The translations under genes and the position numbers were made by a program. A stretch of 64,000 nucleotides of DNA from positions 23,501 through 87,500 of the forward strand of contig CAMDTW010000130.1 of assembly GCA_945910005.1 (NCBI GenBank), in the 5' to 3' direction. The stretch comes from Isoperla grammatica (lineage: Eukaryota > Arthropoda > Insecta > Plecoptera > Perlodidae). The notes under the pieces were generated by a model, which was not told the origin of the DNA, did not search any database, and saw only the letters and a list, made by a program, of their open reading frames with translations. Within the stretch, counting starts at the first letter, position 1. Each line of letters starts with the position of its first letter. Positions 28,655-38,482 of this stretch are shown here, in pieces.

Positions 28655-29240
28655 TTGTATTGTCTAGGGGAAACCCTTTGTGTGCATTATCACGTTTTGT
28701 ATTGACTGGGGGAAACCCTATGTGTGCATTATCACGTTTTATATTGACTGGGGGAAACCCTATGTGTGCATTATCACGTTTCATATTGACCATGGGAAAC
28801 CCTATGTGTGCATTTTCACGTTTCATATTGACTAGGGGAAACCCATGTGTGCATTATCACGTTTCTTATTGACTGGAGGAAACCTTATGTGTGCATTATC
28901 ACGTTTCGTATTGACTAGGGAAAACCCTATGTGTGCATAATCACGTTTCGCATTGACTAGGGGAAACCCTGTGTGCATTATTACGTTTTGTATTGACTAG
29001 GGAAAACCCTGTGTGCATTATTACGTTTTGTATTGACTAGGGGAAACCCTGTGTGCATTATCACGTTTCATATTGACTAGGGGAAACCCTGTGTGCATTA
29101 TCACGTTTCGTATTGACTAGGGGAAACCCTGTGTGCATTATCACGTTTCGTATTGACTAGGGAAAACCCTATGTGTGCATTATCACGTTTCGTATTGACT
29201 AGGGGAAACCCTGTGTGCATTATCACGTTTCGTATAACTA
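28655..29240 (+). repeat. Minisatellite, 39-42-bp unit, about 14 copies
   Basis: The unit contains TATTGACTAGGGGAAACCC followed by TGTGTGCATTATCACGTTT. Early copies are 42 bp (CCCTATGTGTG) and later ones mostly 39 bp (CCCTGTGTG). Because 42 bp is 14 codons, short repetitive open frames arise on both strands, and they are not genes. The paralogous block has only one such unit at 63,448-63,480, so the array expanded after the duplication. Confidence 0.92.
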
Positions 29241-29384
29241 GGGGAACACCAGTGACCGGACACTGCAAGGGTTAGTCATCGGTATTTGGAAGTCAAAGGT
29301 CACAGATGACAAACAACATCAATAATAATTAGTAATTAACAGCTCACATTTGATAAAATAGTTATATTTTCTAAGCGTGTGCCA

Positions 29385-29505
29385 ATAATATAATAATATA
29401 TAATTATATAACATATAATAACAAATATTATAATAATAAAATATTATGAATTATAAATTTTAATATTAAAAAATATAATATAATAATATATATAATAAGC
29501 GTGCC
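29385..29505. repeat. AT-rich simple sequence
   Basis: This is a TAATATA/ATAATAAT-rich tract of about 120 bp. A similar tract lies at the equivalent place in the paralogous block (63,625-63,715). Nothing else is visible. Confidence 0.7.
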
Positions 29506-29839
29506 TTATTTTGATGTCACTCTTGCCGCATGTGGAGAACAATGTTATGACAGCAGAAACTGCTGTTTATAATTTAAAAAAAATATTGATACTCTTTTTA
29601 TGAATAGTAGTAAAAAATACCATTTATCACTAACACTCTCAGGGGCTCCAGGAAAGTCATTAACGATACTTACAGACATTTTTTTGTCAATTCCATTTAA
29701 CTTTGACCTTGATCAAGATCATACAACAGAGGGAAGGTTCGTTAGTTGCCTATTATGTATGAACATAGAGTATAAACATTGTTAAACATAGAGTAAAAGA
29801 CTGGCTTAAAATCAAAGATAGAAGATACTTTGAAAATAT

Positions 29840-30129
29840 TGTCATGTAGCCAATGACGGGATCTTTATTGTAGATTTGCCACAGATAATGAACACAAGAT
29901 AACACTCTAATAATTATCAACGAACCCACGCTGTGTCCCCGTGATCCATTCTCAGCAGTCGGCGCGTCTCGTTTTTGTGTGTCTCGAGCTCTCTTTCATC
30001 TCCCAACCCGTTGCCATAGCCAGAGGAATAACACTCATAATAATAAATAAAAAACACAAACCACACGACCAAGACCCCTAGATCGATATCAACGAAACGA
30101 TGATCGATAACAACAATCGTTTCATGACA
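29840..30129 (-). repeat. 3' LTR of the gypsy element
   Basis: This is a 290-bp direct repeat of 36,245-36,535, starting TGTCATG and ending CATGACA on the plus strand. It lies downstream of pol on the minus strand and next to the polypurine tract, so it is the 3' LTR. Confidence 0.95.
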
Positions 30130-30141
30130 TCTTCCCCCCTT
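30130..30141 (-). other. Polypurine tract of the gypsy element
   Basis: On the minus strand AAGGGGGGAAGA lies immediately before the 3' LTR, separated only by TG of the LTR start. This is the expected site of plus-strand DNA priming in reverse transcription. Confidence 0.85.
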
Positions 30142-30469
30142 GGGACAAAAATCGCCCTCGATTTTTTTTTTTCGTGTCTGGTTTGCAACTACAACAATAC
30201 AATATTGCCACATTGTAGGCGATAAGTTCCTGGAGATTGAAATTAACTCGTCGAAACACTCCGTAACGTAGAAATTTCGCAAATGCCAAATGTAGCAATT
30301 TGGTCGATCGGCGGTCAATACACATGTGAAAGGTGGTTGAACTGGCCGTACGCATAACGCAAAGCATTCAGAATGTGTAAACACCCCTACTACAGATCAA
30401 AACCACCTCGTCCATGTGATGACCCGATCCACTCTTCAACACTTATCGCTTGAAAAATACAAACAATTC

Positions 30470-33400
30470 TTAATCTTGCCAGGGTTGCTGCCATTCCGCC
30501 GGATCATAATACTTTTTGAGACGGGAAACATGTATGACATCAGTCATTATTTTTCCCTTCTTGTTCATCTTAACTTCGTACGTCAAATCCGATAATTTGG
30601 TCACAATTTTATATGGTCCAAGCCAACAATGCTGAAATTTATCAACCTGGCCCACTTTACGAATAGGAAAGAACACCTTGACATAATCTCCAACCTCATA
30701 GTCAACCTGACGATGGCCAGCGTCATAGTATTTTTTCTGTCTCTCTTGTTCCTTCTTGATAACGTCAAGCACGATCGTGCGAGCCTCACGAACTTGTTGC
30801 AATCGCTCCTCCGTTGTTTCACCTAGCTGCAAATCCGGCTGTAATCCTGCATCGATAGGAAGTGTTGGTTCCCGACCATATAACAAGTAAAACGGCGTGT
30901 ACTTTGTCGTCGCTTGGATAGACACGTTATACGAAAACGTACACAATTTCACATATTCGTCCCAATTGTCGTGCTTCGAGTTGACAAACATGGAGAGAGC
31001 AGTTCCTAACACGCCATTGTAGGACTCCGTCAACCCGTTCGTCTGAGGGCGGTAACTCGAACAATAAATGGTCCTAATACCCAAATTGCGCACAATCTCA
31101 GTAACCAAATTGCTTCTAAATACCGCCCCTCGATCGCTGAGCAAGACCCGGGGACACGAATGTCGACAAATCACATCATCAACAATGAAAGTTGCCACGT
31201 CAGGAGCCGTACCAGATGGAAGTGGTTTCGCTTCAGCCCACTTCGATGTGTAATCTGTTGCACACACTATCCATTTGTTGCCATTCTTAGTTTTTCTAAG
31301 GGGACCCAACAAGTCAATTCCAATCATATCAAAAACTGCCCCTACAGGAATAGGTTGTAAAAATCCCGCCGGTTTCAAACGAGGACTCTTTTTTGACTGG
31401 CAGTCCCCACAAGACTGCACATACTTTTCCACCTCTCGAGCCATGTTATCCCAGTAAAACCTAGAGCGCGCTTTACCATATGTCTTCATGTAACCGAAAT
31501 GAGCCCCTCCCGACGGACTGTCATGCAAATCATACAACACTTCAACCTTCAAACTTTGCGGAATAACCACTAACTTATCCGAACCAGGTGACATGAAATT
31601 CTTCCTATATAAAATGCCGTTTTCCATTATGTAGCTGCGTGTTTTCCGTCGAACTTTAGAGGTTGCACTGTCGGGGTCAGCCATTGCATCCATAATCTCA
31701 GCTAAATCCATATCCTCTCGCTGCAAACGCGCAATGTCAGCCATATCGAGTGCCATTGTCAGCACCTCTAACTCGTCGTTGCGATTACCCAAATCATGCA
31801 CATCATCAGGCAGCAATCGTGACATACAATCAGCATCAAGATGACGTTTCCCGCTTTTGTACACAATCTCTATGTCATAATCCATTAATGCTATCGACCA
31901 GCGCAACAAACGCCCCCCTTGTACACAGTTTTTTCGCAGATAACACAATGCACAATGGTCCACTATCACCTGAAATGAACGACCCCACAAGAAATGACGG
32001 AAATAACGTACTGCCCACACGACTGCAAGGCATTCGAGTTCAGAAATTGCGTAGTTCACTTCAGCACTAGACAAGCGCCGGGACGCATAACCAATGGGAT
32101 GAAAGTCCCCATCCTCCATCTGTTGTACCAGGACAGCGCCTAAGCCCACCTTCGATGCGTCCGTCCGCAATTGAATCGGCGCCGTATGCGAAAAATGCCG
32201 TAACACCGGTGCGGAAAGCAACTTTTCTTGTAATGTCCGAAAAGCTATTTCTTGCTCCGATCCCCACACAAATTTAACCTGCTTCTTTGTTAGATTTGTA
32301 AGAGGCGCTGCAATTACGCTAAAGTCTTTAACAAACTTCCTGTAGAAAGACGCCAAACCTATGAACGAGCGAAGTTGCTTTAATTTCTTCGGTGTTGGAA
32401 AATTCTGGACAGCCCTGATTGTGTCCGCTGTTGGCGATATGCCCTTATCACTTACCATGTGTCCCAAAACCTTAAGTTCGCTATATCCAAAGACACATTT
32501 TTCAGGGTTAAGAGTCATGTTCACATCTACAAACTTTTGCAACACTAACGTCAACCGCTCGAGATGCTGATCATAATCCTCAGCCATAACAATGACGTCA
32601 TCTAAATAGCACAGACAAGAAATAAACTTCAAAGCACCTAGAACTTTATCCATAGTAGCTTCGAAAATAGCTGGTGAAGACTTAAGCCCAAATGGTAAAA
32701 CGTTCCAAGTATAAAGACCGACAGGTGTAGTAAAAGAGACATACTTCCGAGATTCTTCAGCCAAAGGAAGTTGCCAAAATCCTGAAAATAGATCGATTGT
32801 CGAAAATATGGTCGACCCAGTCAAATACGAGAGAATGTCCTCAATATTTGAACTCGGAAAGGAACATGTACGTATTTTCTCATTTAACTGACGTAAATCA
32901 CAGCACATTCTCATTTTACCATTTTTTTTTTTAACTAAAACAATGGGACTCGCCCATTCCGACGTCGAGGGACTAATAACCCCGACTTTCAACATGGCGT
33001 CAATCTGCTCGCGAATAATTTCCCGCTCCTTGTGACTGACCCTGTATGGCTGTCTACGCACAGGTGTCGTGTCGGCCATATCAATAACATACTCTCCAAC
33101 ATTGCACCGACCCATCAAATCCATTGTCCATGCAAATACTTTATGGAACTGCGTCAAAACGTCCTTTATACGTGACCGCTGCTCTGGAGGCAATGTTTTG
33201 CAAATGTCTAGTAGCTCAATGTCCGCGGAAACGTCACGCGTCTCATTCACTAACTGCTCGGTGGCGGCTTGCTCACCCCGCGAATTATACTCCGTCAACA
33301 CGCAAGCATCTACGCTACGAACTGTCTCAGCCTCAGTCAGACTACCCAACACGTCACCAGCATATACCTGACACACTTGGGGCGAAACATTAGCTACCCA

Positions 33401-33787
33401 CATAATAGCCATTGACTCCCGTCGCAGAAAACTACTAGGCATAAGCAAACCCTTGGTATGCATTAACGACAGCTGCTTAGGTTCAAACACATACGACTCA
33501 CACCACATGTCACCATCAACCTTAAATGGAACCTCTGTAATTGCACCCGCAGCAAGACACATTGACTTAGACACCACGAGATTCAGAATTATTTCCTCGT
33601 CAACCTGAATGTTATTTAAAAACTCTGCTGACTCAGCCTCCTCTTGTTGCAGATCATAGCACAGAGCATCATTCGCAAATGACACTCGAACATGAGCTGT
33701 GCCATTGCATGCCGATATACTAAACTGATTGTAGTCAATAACAACACCATACGTCACACTGAAATCATTCCCTAAAACACAAACCAC
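30470..33787 (-). CDS. pol: Gypsy pol: reverse transcriptase, RNase H, integrase
   Basis: The open frame is about 1,105 codons. Reverse transcriptase spans roughly residues 240-420 with the catalytic YLDD at 394-397 and the PFGL block upstream. RNase H follows, with its first aspartate in TDAS at about 543. Integrase has an H-H-C-C zinc region ending CGDC, then a D,D,E core with GIDLLGP, LLSDRG (D near 885) and TESYNG. A GPY/F module (WLGPYKI) is near the C terminus. No chromodomain is evident. The frame has no ATG at its left edge: it opens within LTR-derived sequence with GTG. The first 173 codons repeat the end of the protease frame because of an internal duplication, so this frame is cut off from gag-pro. 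The catalytic motifs appear undamaged. Confidence 0.93.
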   Translation of the reverse strand: MVCVLGNDFSVTYGVVIDYNQFSISACNGTAHVRVSFANDALCYDLQQEEAESAEFLNNIQVDEEIILNLVVSKSMCLAAGAITEVPFKVDGDMWCESYVFEPKQLSLMHTKGLLMPSSFLRRESMAIMWVANVSPQVCQVYAGDVLGSLTEAETVRSVDACVLTEYNSRGEQAATEQLVNETRDVSADIELLDICKTLPPEQRSRIKDVLTQFHKVFAWTMDLMGRCNVGEYVIDMADTTPVRRQPYRVSHKEREIIREQIDAMLKVGVISPSTSEWASPIVLVKKKNGKMRMCCDLRQLNEKIRTCSFPSSNIEDILSYLTGSTIFSTIDLFSGFWQLPLAEESRKYVSFTTPVGLYTWNVLPFGLKSSPAIFEATMDKVLGALKFISCLCYLDDVIVMAEDYDQHLERLTLVLQKFVDVNMTLNPEKCVFGYSELKVLGHMVSDKGISPTADTIRAVQNFPTPKKLKQLRSFIGLASFYRKFVKDFSVIAAPLTNLTKKQVKFVWGSEQEIAFRTLQEKLLSAPVLRHFSHTAPIQLRTDASKVGLGAVLVQQMEDGDFHPIGYASRRLSSAEVNYAISELECLAVVWAVRYFRHFLWGRSFQVIVDHCALCYLRKNCVQGGRLLRWSIALMDYDIEIVYKSGKRHLDADCMSRLLPDDVHDLGNRNDELEVLTMALDMADIARLQREDMDLAEIMDAMADPDSATSKVRRKTRSYIMENGILYRKNFMSPGSDKLVVIPQSLKVEVLYDLHDSPSGGAHFGYMKTYGKARSRFYWDNMAREVEKYVQSCGDCQSKKSPRLKPAGFLQPIPVGAVFDMIGIDLLGPLRKTKNGNKWIVCATDYTSKWAEAKPLPSGTAPDVATFIVDDVICRHSCPRVLLSDRGAVFRSNLVTEIVRNLGIRTIYCSSYRPQTNGLTESYNGVLGTALSMFVNSKHDNWDEYVKLCTFSYNVSIQATTKYTPFYLLYGREPTLPIDAGLQPDLQLGETTEERLQQVREARTIVLDVIKKEQERQKKYYDAGHRQVDYEVGDYVKVFFPIRKVGQVDKFQHCWLGPYKIVTKLSDLTYEVKMNKKGKIMTDVIHVSRLKKYYDPAEWQQPWQD
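33269..33777 (-). repeat. Internal pro-pol duplication, copy 2 (within pol)
   Basis: This 509-bp segment is a direct copy of 33,844-34,349. The only difference I see is a 3-bp indel (one extra glutamine codon here, EPKQLS against EPKLS). The two copies are separated by a 68-bp LTR fragment. Confidence 0.95.
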
Positions 33788-34976
33788 ACGACCAAGACCC
33801 CTAGATCGATATCAACGAAACGATGATCGATAACAACAATCGTTTGCTCACCCCGCGAATTATACTCCGTCAACACGCAAGCATCTACGCTACGAACTGT
33901 CTCAGCCTCAGTCAGACTACCCAACACGTCACCAGCATATACCTGACACACTTGGGGCGAAACATTAGCTACCCACATAATAGCCATTGACTCCCGTCGC
34001 AGAAAACTACTAGGCATAAGCAAACCCTTGGTATGCATTAACGACAGCTTAGGTTCAAACACATACGACTCACACCACATGTCACCATCAACCTTAAATG
34101 GAACCTCTGTAATTGCACCCGCAGCAAGACACATTGACTTAGACACCACGAGATTCAGAATTATTTCCTCGTCAACCTGAATGTTATTTAAAAACTCTGC
34201 TGACTCAGCCTCCTCTTGTTGCAGATCATAGCACAGAGCATCATTCGCAAATGACACTCGAACATGAGCTGTGCCATTGCATGCCGATATACTAAACTGA
34301 TTGTAGTCAATAACAACACCATACGTCACACTGAAATCATTCCCTAAAATACAATCCACCGACAAACCATCCACAGCAATAAAATCGGCCAAGAACGACA
34401 CACCGTTAATAGACACTGTAGCTCCTTCAACTTTGCCCACTACTCGCAAAGAAGCGTTGTTAGCAGTGCGCAGCAACAAACCTGCAATAGGCTTAAGCTG
34501 GACATGAGGCACTCTTGCCGCATTAATGCACGATACTCCTGCTCCTGAATCAAGCAACGTATTCAACGTTACGTCCCCGAATTGTATCCGAACCCTTAAG
34601 GCTCCTATAGTCCGAATAACCACAATGTCTTCCTGAACAACACATCCACGAGTTGATAAAGGGGTTATTGCTGTGGGACAACCTACCCTACCACAATCGC
34701 TATTAATTCCTGAACGAGCAACGACTCGCATCCCGCGACATATATCGCCCTCATCCTTGGCAACCAACTGAGCAGCTAATTTAGGACTGTGATGTGCACA
34801 AGGGATAACTGGACCATCCAGGAAAGAAGCATACAACAAGGGAAACTCCTTCAAAAACATTTTCCTATGAATGTCCCGTTCCCACCATGCTGAACATTCC
34901 TTATACTTTCTCTTCCCTCCTGTAGGTGACTGTCGATACCCAACCGGAGCCCCTTGCATGTCCGGTCGGGATATTA
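33772..34976 (-). CDS. pro: Gypsy protease frame, truncated by LTR fragment
   Basis: The frame is entered from gag by a -1 shift at 34,977-34,983. It contains an aspartic protease active site LLDSGAG (aspartate codon at 34,549-34,551) and a downstream ILGNDF that fits the retropepsin ILG motif. It then runs into the sequence that is duplicated in pol and ends in the 68-bp LTR fragment at about 33,772. The duplication offset (575 and 572 bp) is not a multiple of three, and the downstream copy lies in the frame of pol. The original frame was therefore probably continuous from protease into pol before the rearrangement. The most 5' ATG in this frame is at 34,959. Confidence 0.85.
33778..33845 (-). 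repeat. 68-bp LTR fragment embedded in pol
   Basis: This stretch is identical to LTR positions 30,055-30,122, the 5' part of U3 on the minus strand without its first bases. It lies exactly between the two copies of the internal duplication. It supplies the last residues and stop of the protease frame and the first codons of the pol frame. Confidence 0.95.
33844..34349 (-). repeat. Internal pro-pol duplication, copy 1 (within pro)
   Basis: This is the upstream member (in minus-strand sense) of the direct duplication, almost identical to 33,269-33,777. It encodes the region between the protease and the reverse transcriptase. Confidence 0.95.
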
Positions 34977-35879
34977 GTTTCCCGACGCCTGACGATGCCC
35001 AGAAACAACCCCTTCCTCACGCCCTTGCTGGCCATCTTGATCCCTATGTTGTGCCTTAGAGGCTTGAAACTGTACACAGTCTCTAAAAAAGTGCCCTTGT
35101 TTTTCACAAAAGAAGCAAACAGGCCTGCCGCCTGTATTTCGCTGATTCGTCCGGTGATGTACTACCCCTGAAGGACCGGGTCGACTGTCTTGTGACGCCG
35201 ATTGGGATTCGAACTGATGCAACCGGGTAGTCAGAGCCGATACTTGCTTCGCCAAGTCTCTAACCACAACAACCAACTGCGAAACAGCCGTGTCCGTTGA
35301 CGATACTATGGGCGCCACTGTTTGAGGAAGAAAACCCCCTGCAACCGTACCATTACGAACAGCTTCCACTTGCTGAAGTGTGTCCAACAACGCATCGACT
35401 GTTGGGAAACTCTTTCCTACTACCCCCTCTGCCAAGTCTGGTCGAAGACCACGGATACACCACTGCACCCTATCGGCATTCGACATCTTAATGTCGACCT
35501 TGTCACACAAACGAAGACGGTCGAAAATATAGTCTTCGGAAGACTCACCCAGCCGTTGAAGCCTCTGCCCTAAAAGGAGTATCCAGTATTGAATGTCGCC
35601 CTTATGTTTTCCAAAAACATGAAGGAATTGAGCTTTCACAGCCGCCCACTGCAAAAGCTCCGGCGCTGTAGCGTCTGCAGGTGCCCCCGCCGCTGCACGT
35701 GCCTCCACGGTGTCATACCAAGTTAACTGAGTACCTGATAAATACAAAGGCAACATGGACAGCTTCTTGTCGTCCACCCATCCATTCGCCTTTGCCGCCC
35801 TCTCAAACGCTGCCATCCACCTATCGGCATCATCCGCCCCCGCCTGAAACATCGTAGGCACAACCTGTGGAGGCTGCAT
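34974..35879 (-). CDS. gag: Gypsy gag polyprotein
   Basis: From the ATG at 35,879 the product is 301 residues. It has a capsid-type helical region (WMAAFERAAK, LYLSGTQLTWYDT, YIFDRLRLCDK) and a C-terminal CCHC zinc knuckle CFFCEKQGHFFRDC. The frame stays open upstream to beyond 36,083 but without an ATG, so I chose 35,879. Non-AUG initiation upstream cannot be excluded. The product would assemble the virus-like particle that packages element RNA. Translation passes into protease by the slippery site at its last codons. Confidence 0.88.
   Translation of the reverse strand: MQPPQVVPTMFQAGADDADRWMAAFERAAKANGWVDDKKLSMLPLYLSGTQLTWYDTVEARAAAGAPADATAPELLQWAAVKAQFLHVFGKHKGDIQYWILLLGQRLQRLGESSEDYIFDRLRLCDKVDIKMSNADRVQWCIRGLRPDLAEGVVGKSFPTVDALLDTLQQVEAVRNGTVAGGFLPQTVAPIVSSTDTAVSQLVVVVRDLAKQVSALTTRLHQFESQSASQDSRPGPSGVVHHRTNQRNTGGRPVCFFCEKQGHFFRDCVQFQASKAQHRDQDGQQGREEGVVSGHRQASGN
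34977..34983 (-). promoter_or_regulatory. -1 ribosomal frameshift heptamer GGGAAAC
   Basis: On the minus strand GGGAAAC reads G GGA AAC in the gag frame and is followed directly by the gag stop TAA (34,974-34,976). It fits the X XXY YYZ rule for -1 slippage. The protease frame is the -1 frame relative to gag, as this mechanism requires. No downstream pseudoknot was worked out. Confidence 0.8.
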
Positions 35880-36227
35880 GTTGTCTACAGCAGTTTCCGC
35901 TCCAAGCACACCAACTAATACACCACCGAACTCGTCTACAGGGCTATCAGGAGGAAAATGTGTCAACAAAGCCTTCTCAGCAATCTGGTTCGACTCACCC
36001 AGCGTCACTCTAGCGTACTCCAGCAAGCGTTCGGCAGTCTGCAGCTTACAAGTTCGCCAGTACTCCCACACCACGAAGAACACGCCGAAAAGTACGCTCG
36101 TCTGAGACCCGAAACATGAGCTAGATATTCCTTAGACCACAAGCCAAACAACCTCCAAAGCAGAAGAAAAGTGAAGACACAGACATCCCAAACTGACGTT
36201 CAAACTTATCGCGGTTAAAACCTACCC

Positions 36228-36240
36228 GGCGCCTCCACCA
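36228..36240 (-). other. Putative primer-binding site of the gypsy element
   Basis: On the minus strand, four bases after the 5' LTR, the sequence is TGGTGGAGGCGCC. PBSs begin with TGG, complementary to the CCA end of a tRNA. The four-base gap is unusual but tolerated in some gypsy elements. I do not assign a specific tRNA. Confidence 0.55.
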
Positions 36241-36244
36241 TATC

Positions 36245-36535
36245 TGTCAAGTAGCCAATGACGGGATCTTTATTGTAGATTTGCCACAGATAATGAACAC
36301 AAGATAACACTCTAATAATTATCAACGAACCCACGCTGTGTCCCCGTGATCCATTCTCAGCAGTCGGCGCGTCTCGTTTTTGTGTGTCTCGAGCTCTCTT
36401 TCATCTCCCAACCCGTTGCCATAGCCAGAGGAATAACACTCATAATAATAAATAAAAAAACACAAACCACACGACCAAGACCCCTAGATCGATATCAACG
36501 AAACGATGATCGATAACAACAATCGTTTCATGACA
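36245..36535 (-). repeat. 5' LTR of the gypsy element
   Basis: This is a 291-bp LTR, the direct repeat of 29,840-30,129, with one substitution (TGTCAAG at its edge) and one extra A in an A run. It would carry the promoter for the minus-strand transcript. Confidence 0.95.
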
Positions 36536-36766
36536 ATATTATAAACTTATAAGCTGACCCTTAAGTAGATGTAAGCAAACTCCTTTATAACTGAGACTGA
36601 GAATTGATAATGTATCATTAGCCAATTATTATTAATATTATTATTTTATGTTGTTCTCAATATTTTTCTGTATTCTCATTTTATGACTATCTATATTTGC
36701 ATATTTGACTATTCACATATTATCTTATTTTTACTTTGTACCGTATTCTTACTTCTTATTTTTATA

Positions 36767-36915
36767 CAGTGAAACTTCTTTATAACAAACGTCTTTATAA
36801 CAAAATGTCCCAAAGGCTCTTCATGTTAAGGTGCCATCTGTGTAAAGTTATTTTCTTTACAACAAAATAATAATCTGGTCGATCCCAAAGAGTTCGTTGC
36901 AAAGAGGTTTTACTG
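36767..36915. mobile_element. 149-bp pogo/Tigger-like MITE
   Basis: Terminal inverted repeats are imperfect: CAGTGAAACTTCTTTATAAC at the left and, reversed, CAGTAAAACCTCTTTGCAAC at the right. A TA target duplication flanks both ends (36,765-36,766 and 36,916-36,917). CAGT termini with TA duplication are typical of pogo/Tigger-type elements. No coding capacity. It lies in the 3' part of the LINE. Confidence 0.8.
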
Positions 36916-37559
36916 TATATCACTGTATATCATTATTATTTTACTTCTAATTCATTTCATTTTGTGACTTTTCCCTTTTGTACTTGATTCTTATTTCAAC
37001 AAATTCTGAGTTTATGATTACGATATTATATTTTTTCATATTCACATATCTTATTTTTTTTTTCTTTGTATTCTTATTCCTTACTTTTATGTATCCACAT
37101 TACTAGTCCATACTAGTTCATATATTGCATCATATTTTATTTTATATCATTGTACCACTTGATTGTACTTATATTTTTAAGTTGAGCCAATTCATAGGCT
37201 CTTTTAGCTTTAGTTCTAGCTTAGTTAGTAGTTGTTAGTTTGTATTGTGTACTTCACATACTTAGATGTATGTACGTTATGTATGTATTTTTATTTTTTC
37301 ACAATTTAATCGTCCTGCCTCCTACAGCACAATTAACATGAAAACTGCCTACGCACAAATCCCTTGGGATTTTGTAGGCTTCCTACTGTTTTTTCTTGTT
37401 TGTATCTAACTATTTATGCCTGTAAAATTACCATCAACAGTACGAATAAAAATACATCTGAATCTGAATCTGAACTGGATGTGCAGATTAATATCGGCCC
37501 TGGGACGAACTGATGAACCATCCTGATTTGCCAACATTCATCAGCGGTCTAAACTGCTG

Positions 37560-37568
37560 TATATATAA
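37560..37568 (+). promoter_or_regulatory. Candidate TATA box of the lectin gene
   Basis: TATATATAA lies 84-92 bp upstream of the chosen ATG at 37,652. This leaves room for a start site around 37,590-37,600 and a short 5' UTR. It is in the duplicated upstream block. The window ends before the matching position of copy B. Confidence 0.55.
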
Positions 37569-37651
37569 CACCTCACGTATCAACAGAACGTTTCATTAGG
37601 TCACAACCAGGACCGTGAGCAACAAACAGCACAGGACTACATTTCAGCAGG

Positions 37652-38482
37652 ATGGACATGGTTCTCTGGCTGTTAGTTACATGCGTCGTCTTGGTAAGTT
37701 GCTTTAATTCATTCATATCAAGCAATTTATAAAAACAATTGTTTTTTCCGGTTGAACTTGCATGGGCTATAATGCCACTCACTAAGAAACAACTTCTTAT
37801 GGCCGAGTGTGTATTTGTATTATCGTTAGTAAAATGTAAAACACTTATCTAGTTTTCAGGGTCAACCATTGAAGCTTTTGGTTTCAAAAATGGACTGCCG
37901 AACTCACGCAAGGACTCAGTTGCCGTTCGCGCAGGTGTACAGGTAAAACATTACTTTTTAAACAATACGCTGTATTGTTATTTATATTGTTTTATAATAG
38001 TATAATATAAATAAATACATTTAATTATGTAGCTATTTATTTACGTATTTATTAATTTACTTACTTATTTACTTACTTATTTACGTATTTACGTATTTAC
38101 TTATTTACTTATTTACTTGATTTATTGATTTATTGATTTATTGATTTATTGATTTATTGATTTATTGATTTATATATTTATTGATATATTTATTTATTTA
38201 TTTATTTATTTATTAATTTTTTTATTAATTTATTTATTTATTTATTAATTCATTTATGTATTTATTTTTTTATGTATTTATTTATGTATTTATTTATTTA
38301 TGTATTTATGTATTTATTTTTTTATTTTTTTATTTATTTATTTACTTATTTATTTACTTATTTACTTATTTACTTATGTATTTATTTATTTATTTATTTA
38401 TTCATTCATCTACTTATCTATTTATCTATTTATTTATTTATTTATTTATTTATTTACTTATTATTTATTTATTGATTGATTT

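Larger units (their letters stand above)
27512..29760 (+). repeat. Segmental duplication, copy A (upstream block of the lectin gene)
   Basis: This block aligns with 62,441-63,960. Shared landmarks include ACAGAAGCCGGACGTAAG, CACGGACCAGTAGTGTC, GGTCAAAAATTGTATTATTC, ATGCATGATTCGACT and CCAGTGACCGGACA. The alignment begins inside the last satellite unit at CCTCAACAATG. The main differences are a dispersed repeat at about 27,990-28,320, expansion of a minisatellite at 28,655-29,240, and the LINE insertion that begins at 29,761. No gene is recognised: the open frames here are short and none is conserved in copy B. The block continues beyond the LINE at 37,473, directly upstream of the lectin gene. 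Confidence 0.9.
29840..36535 (-). mobile_element. Complete Ty3/gypsy LTR retrotransposon (minus strand)
   Basis: Two LTRs of 290 and 291 bp bound a 6,696-bp element with a 4-bp target duplication ATAT (29,836-29,839 and 36,536-36,539). LTR ends are TGTCATG and CATGACA. The order on the minus strand is LTR, primer-binding site, gag, -1 frameshift site, protease, RT, RNase H, integrase, polypurine tract, LTR; integrase after RT defines the Ty3/gypsy arrangement. The LTRs differ visibly by one substitution and one base in an A run, so the insertion is young. It sits inside a LINE. Pol carries an internal duplication with an LTR fragment that breaks the protease-pol frame, so this copy is probably not autonomous. 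Confidence 0.95.
29761..37475 (+). mobile_element. 5'-truncated LINE, split by a gypsy element and a MITE
   Basis: The paralogue at 63,953-63,975 reads straight from TATTATGTAT into AACTGGACGTGCAG. In this copy the same two flanks are separated by 7.7 kb. After removing the gypsy element about 1.0 kb remains. It begins with a frame that reads VKDWLKIKDRRYFENIINL and then stop, resembling the end of a reverse-transcriptase ORF. It continues as AT-rich 3' UTR and ends in an (ATCTGA)n tail at 37,456-37,471. A 4-bp GAAC at 29,761 and 37,472 is the likely target duplication. Tail repeats of this kind are common in CR1/L2-type LINEs, but the clade is inferred. Apart from the MITE and the LTR element, 36,540-37,470 holds no gene. 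Confidence 0.7.

Noticed and set aside
28632..28872. Repetitive frames (GNPMCALSRF on plus, KRDNAHIGFP on minus)
   Set aside because: Both arise from the 42-bp minisatellite unit. The array is absent as such from the paralogue.
29917..30384. 155-codon minus-strand frame
   Set aside because: It runs through the gypsy 3' LTR and 3' untranslated part and resembles no protein. It has no start context or paralogue outside the LTR.
37860..37942. Exon 2 starting after the TTTTCAG at 37,859
   Set aside because: From exon 1 phase 0 it gives a different frame, and with the 37,943 donor it runs into a stop at the start of exon 3. The acceptor at 37,852 gives a continuous frame with a plausible signal-peptide end.
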